Below, piece after piece: positions 1 to 11,900 of a stretch of 64,000 bases of DNA. Both the position numbers and the translations under genes were made by a program. The DNA is from Anarhynchus alexandrinus (Eukaryota; Chordata; Aves; Charadriiformes; Charadriidae): NCBI GenBank assembly GCA_008711295.1, contig VUYV01000007.1:9643571-9707570 (forward strand), read 5' to 3'. The first letter of the stretch is position 1. The number at the start of each line of letters is the position of its first letter. Below the pieces are notes generated by a model. That model saw only the letters and a program-made list of their open reading frames with translations. It did not search any database and was not told where the DNA came from.

Positions 1-29
1 TTGTTTGTTTGTTTTTTTTTCCTCTCTTC

Positions 30-97
30 AGGGTAGGTTAACGGTTGGACTTGATGATCTTAAAGGTCCCTTCCAACCTCACTAATTCTATGATACC
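30..97 (+). mobile_element. CR1 LINE, extreme 3' end (cut by window start)
   Basis: The sequence reads like the last 60-70 bases of an avian CR1 retrotransposon: a 'ttggacttgatgatcttaaa' block, then 'ggtcccttccaacc' and a terminal 'attctatga' unit. CR1 copies are usually 5'-truncated and end in short ATTCTRTG-type repeats, as here. Only the 3' tip is visible, so length and subfamily cannot be given. Confidence 0.85.
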
Positions 98-540
98 CTT
101 TTTTGGCCTCTCACCCTTTTTTGGCTTTTTCTTTCTTGCTGACCCCCACACACTCCTTTTCCACCTCCCACCATTTTTCAGCCTCCCATCCCTTTTCATC
201 CTCTACTTTCTTGATGGCTTCCCATCCCTTTGTCAGTCTTCCACCCTTTTTCAGCCTCTAATTATTTCCCACCTCTACCCCTTTGGGGCCTCTGCTTTCT
301 TGTCAGCCTCCCTGCCCTTCTCAGCCTCCCACTTTCTTTTTGTTCTCCCTCCCTTTCTTAGCCTCTTCTTTCAATTTTAACCTCTTACCCCTTTTTGGTC
401 CTCCCACCTTTTGTCAACCTCCACCTCTTTTGGGCCTTTAATATCTTGTCACCTTCCCAGCCTCTTTTTCTGCCTCCCACCCCTTTTCAGCCTTTCACCC
501 TTTTTCAGCTTCTTTCTTGTTGTTCTCTTACCCTGTTTTG
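98..540. repeat. Degenerate pyrimidine-rich tandem repeat
   Basis: A block of about 440 bases is built from imperfect copies of a roughly 20-30 base unit of the form 'cagcctcccaccctttttc', separated by variable runs of T and C. It starts directly behind the CR1 end. The top strand is almost purely C and T. The open frames across it are a by-product of this composition. Confidence 0.6.
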
Positions 541-3500
541 GCAATTGCCTATCTGGCTCACTCAAAATTCCTGCTTGGGCTACCAGGAATGGTTCCGCTG
601 GGAGCTGGCACGATGCAGCAGCGCTCCATGCAGCGAGCTCTGCAAGGCTGCTACACGTCACCTTTGTTAAATTTGTCACTAAAATCAATAAGCAATCCTC
701 AAGGGGTGCAGCTGTCCACAGCTCTTCAAGGAGCTCTGGACTAACCCTTCCCCAAATTCTAGGGCACTTGGTATTTTTGGACTTTGCACGGACGGTCCCA
801 GTGTCAATGGATGGCCATGGAGACATTTGTACTTCTCTTACCTGTGGTTTCTCGCATTGTTCCTGTCCCTTGAGGTGGAAGAGCTTCCCTAGCTCTAGAT
901 GCAAGTGGGTTGTCTCCTATTTTTGGACCAGACACTAAATGCATTCCCCATTAAATCCTGCTGGAGAAATCCAGCTGTTCCCCGGCAGCCACTTTTTCCT
1001 TCCCCCTTGCCTCCAGTCATGCTTGGTCTGAGTGCCAAAACCACAAAAAACCTGGGAAACTTTCCTGGGTGAGTCACCTTCTCCACGTGGACCACTGCCG
1101 GCACAGCCCCGCAGCACAGCATTCCCCCCGTGGCCCCTCGGCAGTGGTCCACCCACCCTGGTCCCAGCAGCCCAGGATGCCTCCGCTGGGGCGGCCGCGG
1201 CGGTGGGTGCTCTGGTTGCCCCCGCTGGGCCCTGAGACAGAGCTTGTGGTCTTCTGCGCTGTGTGCCTAATGGGTGGGAGGGCACGTGCATCCTGGGGAG
1301 AGACATCTTTCATGCTATCTCTGGTCTCAGTTAACAAATGTACACACAAAGTACAGCTGAAAAATTGCAGCACAGTAAAAAAAGCATGAAGCTTCTAAAC
1401 TGTGGGATGGCGGGTGTCGGTACAGCTGTGTCCTCCTTTATCAGGTCTTGGGCATGTGCGTGGTGGTGCATACAGGGGGTTGGGGGGTGTCTGCTTATTT
1501 TAAGGTTTCTTTTTCAGTTCTGTTGTACAAATGACATCCACAGATCACTTCATGGTCAGGTTGAGGGAGACAGTGGGATAGACTGGCGTTCCCTTAGCTT
1601 TTACTCTTTTTTTGACACCCCCCCCCTTTCTTTTTCCTTCTCCCCATCCCCTTCCTTTTTCCTTCTCCCTCCTCCCCCCTCACCTCCCACCCCCGTAGGC
1701 TTAGGATATACCACCTGAGCTTGTTCGAAAGCATTTTTGTTATAGTTGCAAGTGTTTGTTTCTCAGGAAGGAGTTAGGCCACATGAGGATGAAGTCTGGT
1801 TAAGCTAAAAAAAAAAAAAATGTAGCTATTTTTCCTGTGGTTAGAATTATAGCTCAGTGCGAGTATTTTTCCACGCATTCCGCAACTCAGAAATAGTTGA
1901 AAGGAGGTTAATCAAACATTTGAATTAAATGCATCTTCACGCAAAGGCTCAGCATGGAAAATTTTAGCAGCAAACCAGACGTGTTTCAGAGGGAGTTGAG
2001 CCCAAGTACGACATGGTCATGTCCGTGGTCCCCTCAGCCTGCAAACACCGGTGTGCATGTACCCGCTGCTCACCTGCTACACAGGTAGAGCCCCTCTGAG
2101 CAGCACTAAAATCCTGAATAAAGCTCTCAGGCCAAGATCTCTTTCAGTACTTCTGCAGTAGCTCACCCAGAGCCTGGATCACCCCTACGAGCACCAGCCC
2201 AGCAATACGTCCCCAGACAAGCCCAGGGATGGTGTGGTGGCTCAGGGCACCAGAGGGGGCGATGAAGGCCCAGCACAGTGTCTCCCACCCCATCCACAGG
2301 ACCACCAGAATTAATGTCTACTTTGGAATCAGTAACTGGGTGAACAGAGATGGAAACAAGCTAGCCAGACTCTGGTTTAAATGTCCACTGGTGGCACCTC
2401 CTGCAGCCTTCAGTTTATTCTGCCAAGAGTTAACTATTAATGCATATGCTTTATTCCCAGTTTAAGTTTGGCTTGTTTCATCTTACAGTCATCAGGTTGA
2501 GATGTACTTTTGCCTGCTAGAGCCTTCTGTTATCGACGCTGTTCTCCACAAAACCACTTACATACAGAGGTGTGAGCAAATTACCCCTCACTCCCCTCTC
2601 CACTAAACCCCGCATGCAGCATCCCGTGAGTCTTGCAGGCTGGGGCAGCGCCTGTGGCTCCTCTTGGAGCCCTTCCCAGAGCTCCAACATCCCTCTGCGC
2701 TGTGAGCACCAGGAGCACGCCAGCTCCGGCCACCACCAAGAGACCACAACTCCTTGTTGAGATGTGCCTGTCGCTAACTCAGCGATAACGTTGACTCTTT
2801 AGCCCACAGCTTCCACTGAGCACCCACAAGCTGCTGACTAATCTCCAATACCGCCACGTCTTCCACCAAGCCCGTGCTCCTGGGACAGGTCTCTGCACTG
2901 CTGGAGCAGTGTCTGTGCTTTGCTCCTGAAAGCAGGAGTTTACATTTTGCAGTGACCTGATGTCATCTGCCTCCTCCTGGTGTACCACAGCATCCAGAGT
3001 CTCTGTAGTGGTGGGACACCTCCTTTGCTGTCCTCCCATCCCCATGTGCGTGAATTTGTCATTAATGATTTCATCTGTCATTTCTTTGTTTTCTTCCATT
3101 TGCTAGGTAAAAATACTACTATCTGCTGTGATGTAAGTGCCTCACAATCACTGGAGGAGTTCACCATCCTCTGTGCTTCTTCATGCGCTCCGAGAGCTCA
3201 TATTAAAGCGATCCCATTTGGGTTTTACTCCAAACCGGTTTTTCCTTTCGATTTGCTCGATTGCAGTATATTGGGCACTGGTACAGAGACCATGCAGTCC
3301 ACCCATGTGGAGAGAGTGTGGCAACGTTTGGGCTTGGTGGGGGCGGGGGGGAACATGTGCACAGTCGTGCAGGTTTGGTGGGAAGGCAGAAGTTCCTTAT
3401 GTTAAAAGGTGCTTCCAGTATAAATACTGCACTGGCAAAAAAAACCAACCCAAACCCATTCCATCAGTGGGCTTGACCCACACTGGTGCCAGTAGATGTA

Positions 3501-4320
3501 TCTGGTCAAAACCAGACAGGATTATGGGGGGGTGTACATTATTAGCATACACACTAAATACTGAAATTTAACTGAACTGACACGTAGTGGCTGAGCAAAG
3601 GCAGTGTTCTCTCCTCCATTCGCTGTCAGAGAAAGGTAGGTTAAAATGCAGGAGGAGACTTCTAAGCTATTAGACAGTTTACATACTTGGAGAGTTCTCC
3701 TTTTAAAATACCACCCAAAACCATCAGGTGTATTATGGAGTTGGACCTCAGGACATGAGCATCGGACATGTCTCGACAACGTGAGGTAAGAAAGCAAAGA
3801 AAATAAGGATTTAAAGTCCACCCTGTCCAGAGCATTTTCCTGTTTCCCGTGTGCAAAAGCATCATCATTGCTTTCTAAAAACTGGCCCTTTTAGGGTGGC
3901 TGCTAGGAAATAATAGCCAACCACGGAGGAAGCCTGCATGAGTTGACTCTGAGCAGCAGAACATCTGACAGTGCCCCCCCACAGCCCCCACAGCCAGCAG
4001 AGAGCTGCCCGTCATCAGTTCCCCGGGCGTCGGGTCCATGTGAAAGGGAAGAGGTGGTGTTTGCTCCAGGGCCACCTCGCCGGGTCACTCCGGGGCTGTT
4101 CCTGTTATGCAGCTGATCACAGGCAGGACACTTTGGCCTGCATTTTTGTTAGCTCTCTGTGTGGATGTTTGTGAAGTGCCCCCTCCTGTGCACGCTGGCT
4201 GATTCTGCCGCAGTCACAGCTGGACGTTTGGCTGCACAAATAGCCATTGGTGTGTCCGACGCAGTACCGGTATGTGCAAATACACTGTCTGTGGCTGCAC
4301 GAGCTATTTATGCATTCATA
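541..4320. other. Intergenic DNA, no gene recognised
   Basis: No exon-like segment with conserved protein similarity was found on either strand. The stretch includes a homopyrimidine tract (1617-1695), a poly-A run near 1807, and AT-richer islands at about 1840-1960 and 2310-2500 with TTAAT, ATTAAT and ATGCATATGC motifs that may be regulatory. By synteny with human 16q22 this is the ZFHX3-PMFBP1 interval, known in mammals for many conserved noncoding elements. Confidence 0.5.
1617..1695. repeat. Homopyrimidine (C/T) tract
   Basis: Nearly 80 bases of C and T only on the top strand, with a run of nine or more C at the start and repeated 'tttccttctcccc' units. Such mirror-like tracts can form triplex (H-DNA) structures and are polymorphic. 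Confidence 0.7.
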
Positions 4321-4329
4321 CGGTTACAA

Positions 4330-4480
4330 CCAAGACCTTAACTTATCTCTGCTTCGGCTTCCCTGTGCAAAATGGGGATAATAACACTTGCTCATTTTGC
4401 AGAAGGGCTCCGCAGTTCAGTTCATGAATATAAAGTAGTTTGAGATCCTCTGATGGAAGGTGCTAGAGATGGACAAAGGG
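4330..4480 (+). mobile_element. Ancient MIR-type (CORE) SINE fragment
   Basis: The segment follows the MIR consensus in order: 'ccttaacttatctctgcttc' corresponds to the 'cttaacctctctgtgcctca' block, followed by 'aaaatggggataataaca' (near-identical to the MIR core), a CTCATTTTGCAG segment and a diverged 'aaagtagtttgagatcct' tail. MIRs are tRNA-derived SINEs that predate the mammal-reptile split, and bird genomes keep few old copies. Assigned from memory of the consensus. Confidence 0.65.
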
Positions 4481-4859
4481 GTACTAATGGCACAAAGCTG
4501 ACTAAGTCCCAAGCACTGGTCTCACCCAGTTGTACTGTGTTTGCTAATCCAAGTGTGTAATCAGCGTATACACAGGCGACATGTTGGTTCAGGCTGTGTA
4601 ATACACAGCAACTTCAAAGCAGGCTCTCAATGTGAGCTCACGCTTCCCGAAAGGGGCAGGCGGCTTCTGTGCACACAGCCACAAAGGGCTGGCGATGCGC
4701 AGATGAAAATGGAGAGCTGCCTGGTAGTGGGAGCGCGAGATGGGTGGATATCTAAATACAGACATGGTGCTGCTCCTTGAAACAGAAAACATCTAAATCT
4801 CTCTCCTCCCTCCCCACCTCTGCCTGTCAGCTCTTCCGAATGAAGTCCCAGCTTTGTTT

Positions 4860-5290
4860 TCCTGATTTCCATTTTGTATCCTAAAATATTCACTCCAAGT
4901 TCCGCTTGACAGACATCCCTAATCTAATCTCCATGTCTGCTTTCTAATTTTCGCAGTCAGGATAAAACAAATTGGCTGGCGTTAATTGCCTGTGCAGCGG
5001 CCTGGAGCTTTGAGCCGTGATTTACGAGCTCAGAGCAGGCGCTCTGCAACACATTTTTCTTAATTTATTTTTAATGAGTCTCTCAATTAATTTTCTTGGA
5101 AACATCTTAATGATGTTGGAGGCGGGTGTTAATGAGGTTTGTACCAGCGCCTCATTTTGCATATTTTAAAGTACTGAATGGCATCACAAGCAAGCTCCTA
5201 GTCCTAAACCAGGAAAAAGCTTAACGCTGGAGAGAGAGACCCTCCTCAGCTAATACAGCTGTTTCAGATTAGGCTTTCGGGCTGTACGGG
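4860..5290. promoter_or_regulatory. Candidate conserved noncoding element (enhancer-like)
   Basis: An AT-rich island in GC-rich surroundings without repeat character. It is dense in homeodomain-type cores: TTAATT, TAATGAG (twice), CAATTAATTTTC, TTAATGATG, GTTAATGAG and GTTAATTGCC, plus a TTTGCATATTTTAAA block that contains an octamer-like site. No frame is open for long. This composition is typical of deeply conserved developmental enhancers, and the interval would be on the ZFHX3 side of PMFBP1. Conservation itself cannot be tested here. Confidence 0.45.
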
Positions 5291-8200
5291 CCAGTTGGTG
5301 ACTTTGAACATCGGGAGGCTGAAGCCACCTGAGCCTGCAGGGACGGACAACCCCAGCAGCACAGGAGGTCCGAGGGGCAGCGCTGGGGCACGGCTGGTGG
5401 CCGGACGCTTCTTAACAGGCAGGATCAAAGCCTGGACTCAGCGCCTGGCCATGCCGCAGTTCTCCCTGAAACCGCTGTGACGGCATCCCCCGTGACATGG
5501 GTGCCCTGTCCTCCACGTCCCCCTGGCCAGACCCTTTGGGTGGGAGCGCCCCGGGGCATGGGGGCCAGGCTGCCTGGGGGCTGGTGGCTCTGGGGTGCTC
5601 CGCAGCACCTCCGCTGGCTCACGGGGTCCCTGGTAATTGCCGGTGCGTGTGCCGGAGAGAGGCAGCAGCTGGATCGCCTTTGTTTTCTCTCAGCACGTCA
5701 GTCTTCATTAAACCAGAGGGGAATGAAAAGGGATTCACTTTTGTCCCAGCCAGAACGTGGCAGCTGTTTAATTTCAATTAACGTGGCACTGAAAAGAATA
5801 ACATTACGGCAGTAATTAAAGTGAGACAACTCCCACCCCCAGCACTGCGCAGTGCCGGCTCACCCAGCAGACTCCAGTTTGGCCCCTCTGTCCTCCCAGC
5901 ACCCAGCGAGCACAGGCGGGCGGCTGTGGGTTGGGGCAGTGGGGCTGCCCCAGAGGCTGACGAGGAGCCCTGCCAAGGTAAGTGGGAGGCAGTTGTGCCT
6001 GCAGCCCCACACCAGCCCGGGGACAGCAGGATGGGCAGCACATGAGCTGGAGGCGAGGACAGGTACGGCAGTGGGTCAGACGTGCCCAGGCACAGGCAGC
6101 CAACGGTCGCCTCCGGAAACACCGTCCCAAGGCACAGCCCCACCGCAGCTCCCCTGCTCCGCGAGCAGGTGGCCGGTCCATGCAGCACAGCACAGTGTGG
6201 TGCATGGCACAGTGCAGCACGGTGTTGCATGTTGCACAACGCAACATGGCATGGCACAGCTCAGCACGCGTGGCACGCCAGTGTGGACCATTGCAGCACG
6301 TGCAATAACCAGCTTGGCAGTGCGCACAGCCTGGCGGCACTGCTCATGCAGTGATGAGGGCAAATGAGGTGGCAAAGGTCCACCTAAGCCATGGCTGCAA
6401 GGGTGTGAACTGCTGCGGGACAGCAGAGCGATGCCAAGCCGTGCCACCATGTGCTGGGCAGAGCGGTGCCATGCAGAGCTCCGTCCCAGCACGTGTGCTG
6501 TGTGCAGGGTGCTGCCAAGGGAGGGCTAATGGCTTTAATTAAAGCAGCAATAAGGCCATGACGGAGCACCGAGGCAGAGGATGGCAGCTGTGGAGGCTCT
6601 GTGCCCTGTGGAGGCTCTGTGCCCTGGCTGCCACTGCCTGAACAAGACTGAAATCTGCGGGGAAATGTTGTTCCCTTGCACTGGCAGAAATTAGGGCTAA
6701 ATTCAATTGCATTCTGCGCAGTGGGGGTTAAGTGGCCCCGCTCGCAGGACTGTTGGTGCTGCGCCCGCTCCCACCGCCTGTGGCTGCGACCCGCTGGTGG
6801 AGCAGGTCGTCATGGCAACCGATGATTTCTATTATGGTACATCTGCGTCCACCTTCTGGGCCCAGCCTGGCCTTGGAAATTTCCAGTTAAAATACTTACC
6901 TGCGAAACTGCACCGAGCGTCAGCGAGGGGGTGAGAGCGCAGGGAGCCCCGTGGCACAGGCAGCCCGGGCCCACGGCAGCTGTGTGCCCAGGGCACCGCT
7001 GTGCAGCCATGCTGCAGGCAGCGCTGGCACCCAGGGACACTCTCTGCCACCCCGGGTGGGTGGTAGAGCTGCGGTGCAGCCCCAGGCAAGGAGCACAGAC
7101 CAGCCACACGCTGCCCAGAGCTGTGGAGCCGTTGCGGGGCAGCCCCATCCACTGCCCCCACCGCAGCGAGCACGCTGGCCTGGGCTGCAAGGCTCACCCA
7201 GCGGCCCCCCCCAGCTCAGGCACCGCAGACCCCATCTCACCAGCCAGTGATCCCATCTGCACCAGCATTTTGCCTCTATGGACTGGTTTTCATACATCTG
7301 CACTGCTGCACACCTATCTACAGGGTGACTGCGGCCTGGCGGGATGGAGGAGGTCTCCTGTGCCCCAGGAATAGGCTGGAGGTCGCTGCCTGCCAAGACA
7401 CGACACTGGTTCCTCCTGACAGCACCCGTCCATCCCTTGTGCACTGGCTGATCGTTTTCCTAAAAGCCCGGGTGAAGGTTTCCTGCAGGGTGGCACGGCA
7501 GGATTTCCCTTCACAAGAGCTGCTTGCCCTGTCCCCAGCAGATCGGTGCTGCATGTGTGCCTGCTGATTTGGGTTCCTGTCAACTGCCCCAGCAAAAGCC
7601 GGGCTGACAGCCACACTTATGGCCATCCTCGAAGCTTCTCCTCGCCCATGGGCACTGCACTTGCCCCAAGAAGCTTCTGGGGCTCGCTCAGCCTGCCCTG
7701 GGGCCTGTGGCCGGCAGCCCTGCCAGGATGCGCCCCTGTGGCGGGTCCCTCCAGCCGTGCCCCGTGAGGTGTGCCGAGCAGAGGGGCCACACTGCCCACC
7801 CCCCCGCTGCCGTCACACCGCTTGGGCGGCCCCAGGCCCGATTTGTTCATATTTACTCTAGCACACACAGAGGCAGATGGTTTGTTTTGGGGTTGGGTTT
7901 TTTTTTTTTTAATGCTATTGATCTGGTGCTTTAAGAGGGGAAAAAAATCTCCTTTGCTGTCTAAACACTATTGATCTGTGCTGGGAAGCCGCATGGACAG
8001 GGAAGGGCGTGGAAAAATTGAAATTTCATTTCCGACAACTTGTTCCTGTTATTTTTACCCTTTTGGACAGGGAGAAACATGGAGCAGCGGCCTCAGTCGA
8101 TGTGGTCAATAGCTCCCCTGAGAGCTCAGTGCAGCTCGGGGTGGGGGGGGTGTCTCGGGGAGCCGCGGGGTGGCACAGTGGGAGGCAGCTGTGCCCGGCT

Positions 8201-8900
8201 GTCCCAGGGCATGGCACCGAGCGTGGTGCCACCGCTGACCCCACTGGCACCTGCCTCTGTCTGCCGGCTCTGCAGCGTGACCTGGGGCCAGCAGCGGGGC
8301 CAGAGCACGGCACAAGGATGGTGCAAGGAGGGGGGTTAGCACAGAGAGAAGGGGTGCAAGGGCAGTGTGAGGCCCAGCCATGGCATGAGGCTGCCACAAG
8401 TCTCACCACGTATGCCAGTGCTGGGTATGCCAGGAGGGCGGGAGAGGGCTTGCTGCATGCACCAATACCAGGAGGGATTCCCCGCTGCACGAGGTCACCA
8501 GGTTCTGGTTCTGGGCATTGTCCCCAGAACCGGGCCAGGGCACAGGCTGCAGGCAGGGCAGTGTCATGACATGCCAGGGACAGAGCACAGTCGAGGAACA
8601 TGCCACATGAATGCTTTGGTGAGGGCTGCAGGCAGCGGTGGGGGCTGTGCTCTGTGGAGAGGGGGCAGGTGCTGCTGGAGGGGAGGGCCACAGGCTCCCT
8701 GCAGCTCCGCCATGCTTTTGCAGGAGCCCCAGGCTCAGCGGCGCCCACTTGCGCTGAATGCTCCTGCAATGGGGAGTTGCAGTGACAACGCCACGGGATG
8801 GTGGGGCTGCCCCAGGCAGGGCTGGGTGACATCCCTGGCTGCCCCCTCCCCGGGACCCAGGGTTGTCTGGGGCCAGTGGGAAAGGCTTGTCCCATGTTGT
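5291..8900. other. Intergenic or 5' PMFBP1 region, GC-rich, no gene recognised
   Basis: GC-rich DNA with many chance open frames but no recognised exon. It holds small AT-rich islands at 5745-5825, 6525-6560, 6640-6720 and 7880-8060 (the last has 'ctattgatctg' twice), a degenerate GGCACAGTGCAGCACG-type repeat around 6170-6300 and a short tandem duplication near 6591. Upstream noncoding or N-terminal exons of PMFBP1 could lie here but could not be identified. Confidence 0.4.
6591..6626. repeat. 18-bp perfect tandem duplication
   Basis: The 18-base unit 'tggaggctctgtgccctg' occurs twice head to tail without mismatch. Confidence 0.9.
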
Positions 8901-8911
8901 GGTCCCTCTAG

Positions 8912-11900
8912 CAGTGAGAGAATGTCCAAAATGTGGCACGTCCAGGGAGGTTCCTGCAGCTCTGAGCCAGCCTGAGGGTCCCTGTGGAGGGCTGCCAGGA
9001 GCGGAGGAGGCAACATCAGAGCTGAGCAGCTCCATCCAACTGCTGCAGCAGAAGATGGAGACCTGCCAGCCCCAGGTGAGCAGTGCTGACCCTACTCCCA
9101 CCCCAGGCACTGGTTGTGTAGCTGCAGGCTGGTGGCCGGGTGGTATATAGGTGGCCCTGGCCAGCCATCACCTGTGCCACCGGGCAGCCTGTCCCCTAGG
9201 GCTGGGGAAAGCACAAGGGCTCAGGGGTGTCCGATCCTGCTGCGGCTGCACTGGTCCCACTGCCACCATTTCCCACAGCAGCCACAGCTCACATTGGCAT
9301 CACTGCATTGTCGAGTCCCAGCAGTGTCAGGGGCTTGGCTGTTCATGAACCCAGGGTGACTGTCAGAACACACACCCAGGGTGACTGTCAGAACACACAC
9401 CCAGGGTGGTGCTGCCTGAAGGAGGCACAGGTCTGCACCCCACCAGTCGTCTAGACCATCACTGCTTTCTCACCAAAACCTGGACTGCCACCATTGTCAT
9501 CCTGCCCCAGTGCCTAGCAAGAGCTGCAAGATGGGCTGGCCACAGCAGGGAGCCAGACAGATGCTGCTGATGCTGTGTCCTAGGGCCAAAGGCAAACCTC
9601 GGTGCTGGAGCCACAGCAAGGGGAGCCGCAAGCATGCCAGAACACCAAGCAGCAGGAGATGGAGGCAGCACAGATGCTGGCCTCAATACTGCAGCTGCAC
9701 CTGGACTTCTTCAGGGCCATGAACCACAAGCGGATGGTCCAGCTGCAGCAGCACAAGTGTGCAGTGGAGCAGAAGCACCAGGACTTGGTCTTTCTGATGC
9801 AGCAGTACCAGGCGGTGATGGGCAAGGTACCACTGCTGGCCATGACAGTCACAGCCCAGGCTGCATGGGTCGCTCACCCTTGGCCATGTGCCCCCTACAG
9901 CCATCCCATCACAGGCAAGGCACCATGCCTGCCCAACAGCCCTGCCTGTGCAAACAGCTGGTGAGCAGCCCCCCACCCCGGGGAGGGCAGGGGATGTCCT
10001 GCCAGCCACATTTGGGACAAGGACTTAGCACTGCACCCTCAGTGGAGCAGCCCAGACAGCCCAGACACAGGCTGGCATGGCCCAGTCCACCCAGCTGAGC
10101 AGAGCTGGAAGACTGCAGCCCCCAGTGGCCCCACTGACACCCTGGGCACCATCCCCAGGGCTGGTGGCACTGCTGCAGTCCACAGCCTCACAAGCGAGCT
10201 GGGCTCACTGCTCTCCTCCTGTGCCCATGCCCTGTCACAGGTCAGGGACCTCAGGGATGCCTTTCCAGGGCTGATAGGTGTCCAGCAGACACTGCCACAA
10301 CAGGGAGGGCGTTGCGGGGCAGGGAGGCCTGCACAGGGATGAGAGGGCCGGGAGCCAGCAGCCATCCTGCCTCCTACCTGGTGCAGACCACATCCTGCTG
10401 CCACAGACCCTTGCCAATAGTCCATTGCCTGGGGGTTGTCCCAAACTAGCTGCTTCTCCAGCCCCAGCCATTCCACAGCAGGAGCACAGGGCAATCCGGG
10501 GCATCCTGCACTCTGCTGGGTACCCACAGGCCAGTGATGCACCTCTCCACAGGACCAGAAGGATGAGGCGGTGCAGACAGAGGTCACCTCCTGCGTGGCT
10601 GCCCATAGCCATGCCGACAGCAGCTACAATATCCTGAAGGAGGAGCACACAGAGCTGCTCGAGCAGGTCAGTGCCAGCAGCCCAGCAGCCGCAGCACCGG
10701 TGTGTGGGGCCAGGCAGGAGCCAGCAGACAGCACATGGCTGTGCTCCTCACACAGGTGGTGGTAGACACAGAGATGATGCACTGCAGGCAGAAGTGGGCA
10801 GCTGAGGAGCACCAGTACCAGGCACAGGACACGCAGCTGGGGAGGGCAGCTGAACGGAGCAGTGCTGAGGAAGGTGGGGTGGGTGAGGCGGGGGGCATCC
10901 AGGGCCACAGGGCTGGGACATGCGAGGACTGGAGCCCACAGCTAGAACCCTTGGTGTCTCCAGTGCGGAGGCCAGGCCCAGCCAGAGCTGGAGCCCATGG
11001 CTTGCCCTGATGGCAGAGAGCAGCAGCAAGGAGGCATCTGGCACCCATAAGGGTCAGTGCACACACAGCTGGAGGATGAAACAGGAGACCGCTCTAGGAG
11101 GCAGCAGGCAGTACCTCCCCATCAGTTATGGCATGTCCATGCGCTACAGCAGTGCTCAGTCCACCCTGGTGCAACCATGGGGAGATGGCAAGGTCCTGCG
11201 GGCACCACAGGCTCCCTGTGCTTGTGGGGCATCGCTAGTTACCAAGTTACAGGGCAGACAGCATTTCCCTGTGCAGTTCTAGGAAGGTGGAGAGGCAGCT
11301 CCGCAAGCTTGTGGGGAGGTGGCCAGGGGGGGCATAGGAGCAAAAGCAAGTGTCCCAAAACGCACTGCAGGGCTCAGCCCTGCTCTGCTTCCTGCAGAAG
11401 CCATAGGACAGCGGCGGGGTGAAGGCAATGCCAGACAGCCCCCACTGTCTCAAGCAGCCCAGGCACCGCCAGAGCAGCTGGTAGCCCCAAGCATCCTGCA
11501 GCCTGCAGCAGAGCAGCCATGCCTGTGCTCGGGGAAGGGCATGCCACGTGAGGTCAGCTGCAAGGGGGAGGCCGAGCTGCAAGCACTGCAGAAGCAAGCA
11601 GCCAGCAGCAAAGCTGAGCAGGCAGAAAGCAGGTAGGCAGGCCCTGAAGCCAGCTGTCCCGGGCACAGCCAGAGCCCAACCAGGGTTCTGCCAGCGCTCA
11701 CTCCATCAAGGGAGGGCAGTGTGGGGCTGCCGCAGCTCAGACTGTGCCCTGGCTCCCAGGGAGCTGGCGGTGCGGCTGCAGGCAGAGCTGAGCCAGTGGC
11801 AGTGGAAACAGCAGGTGACCCTGGAGCAGTCGCTGCAACACATGCACGCTGCGGCCCAAGCCAAAGAGAAGCTGCAGAGAAGCCAGGAACAGCTCCAAGC

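Noticed and set aside
8026..8895. 289-codon frame on the minus strand
   Set aside because: Cys/Ser/Pro-rich chance frame in GC-rich DNA, no domain, no splice context.
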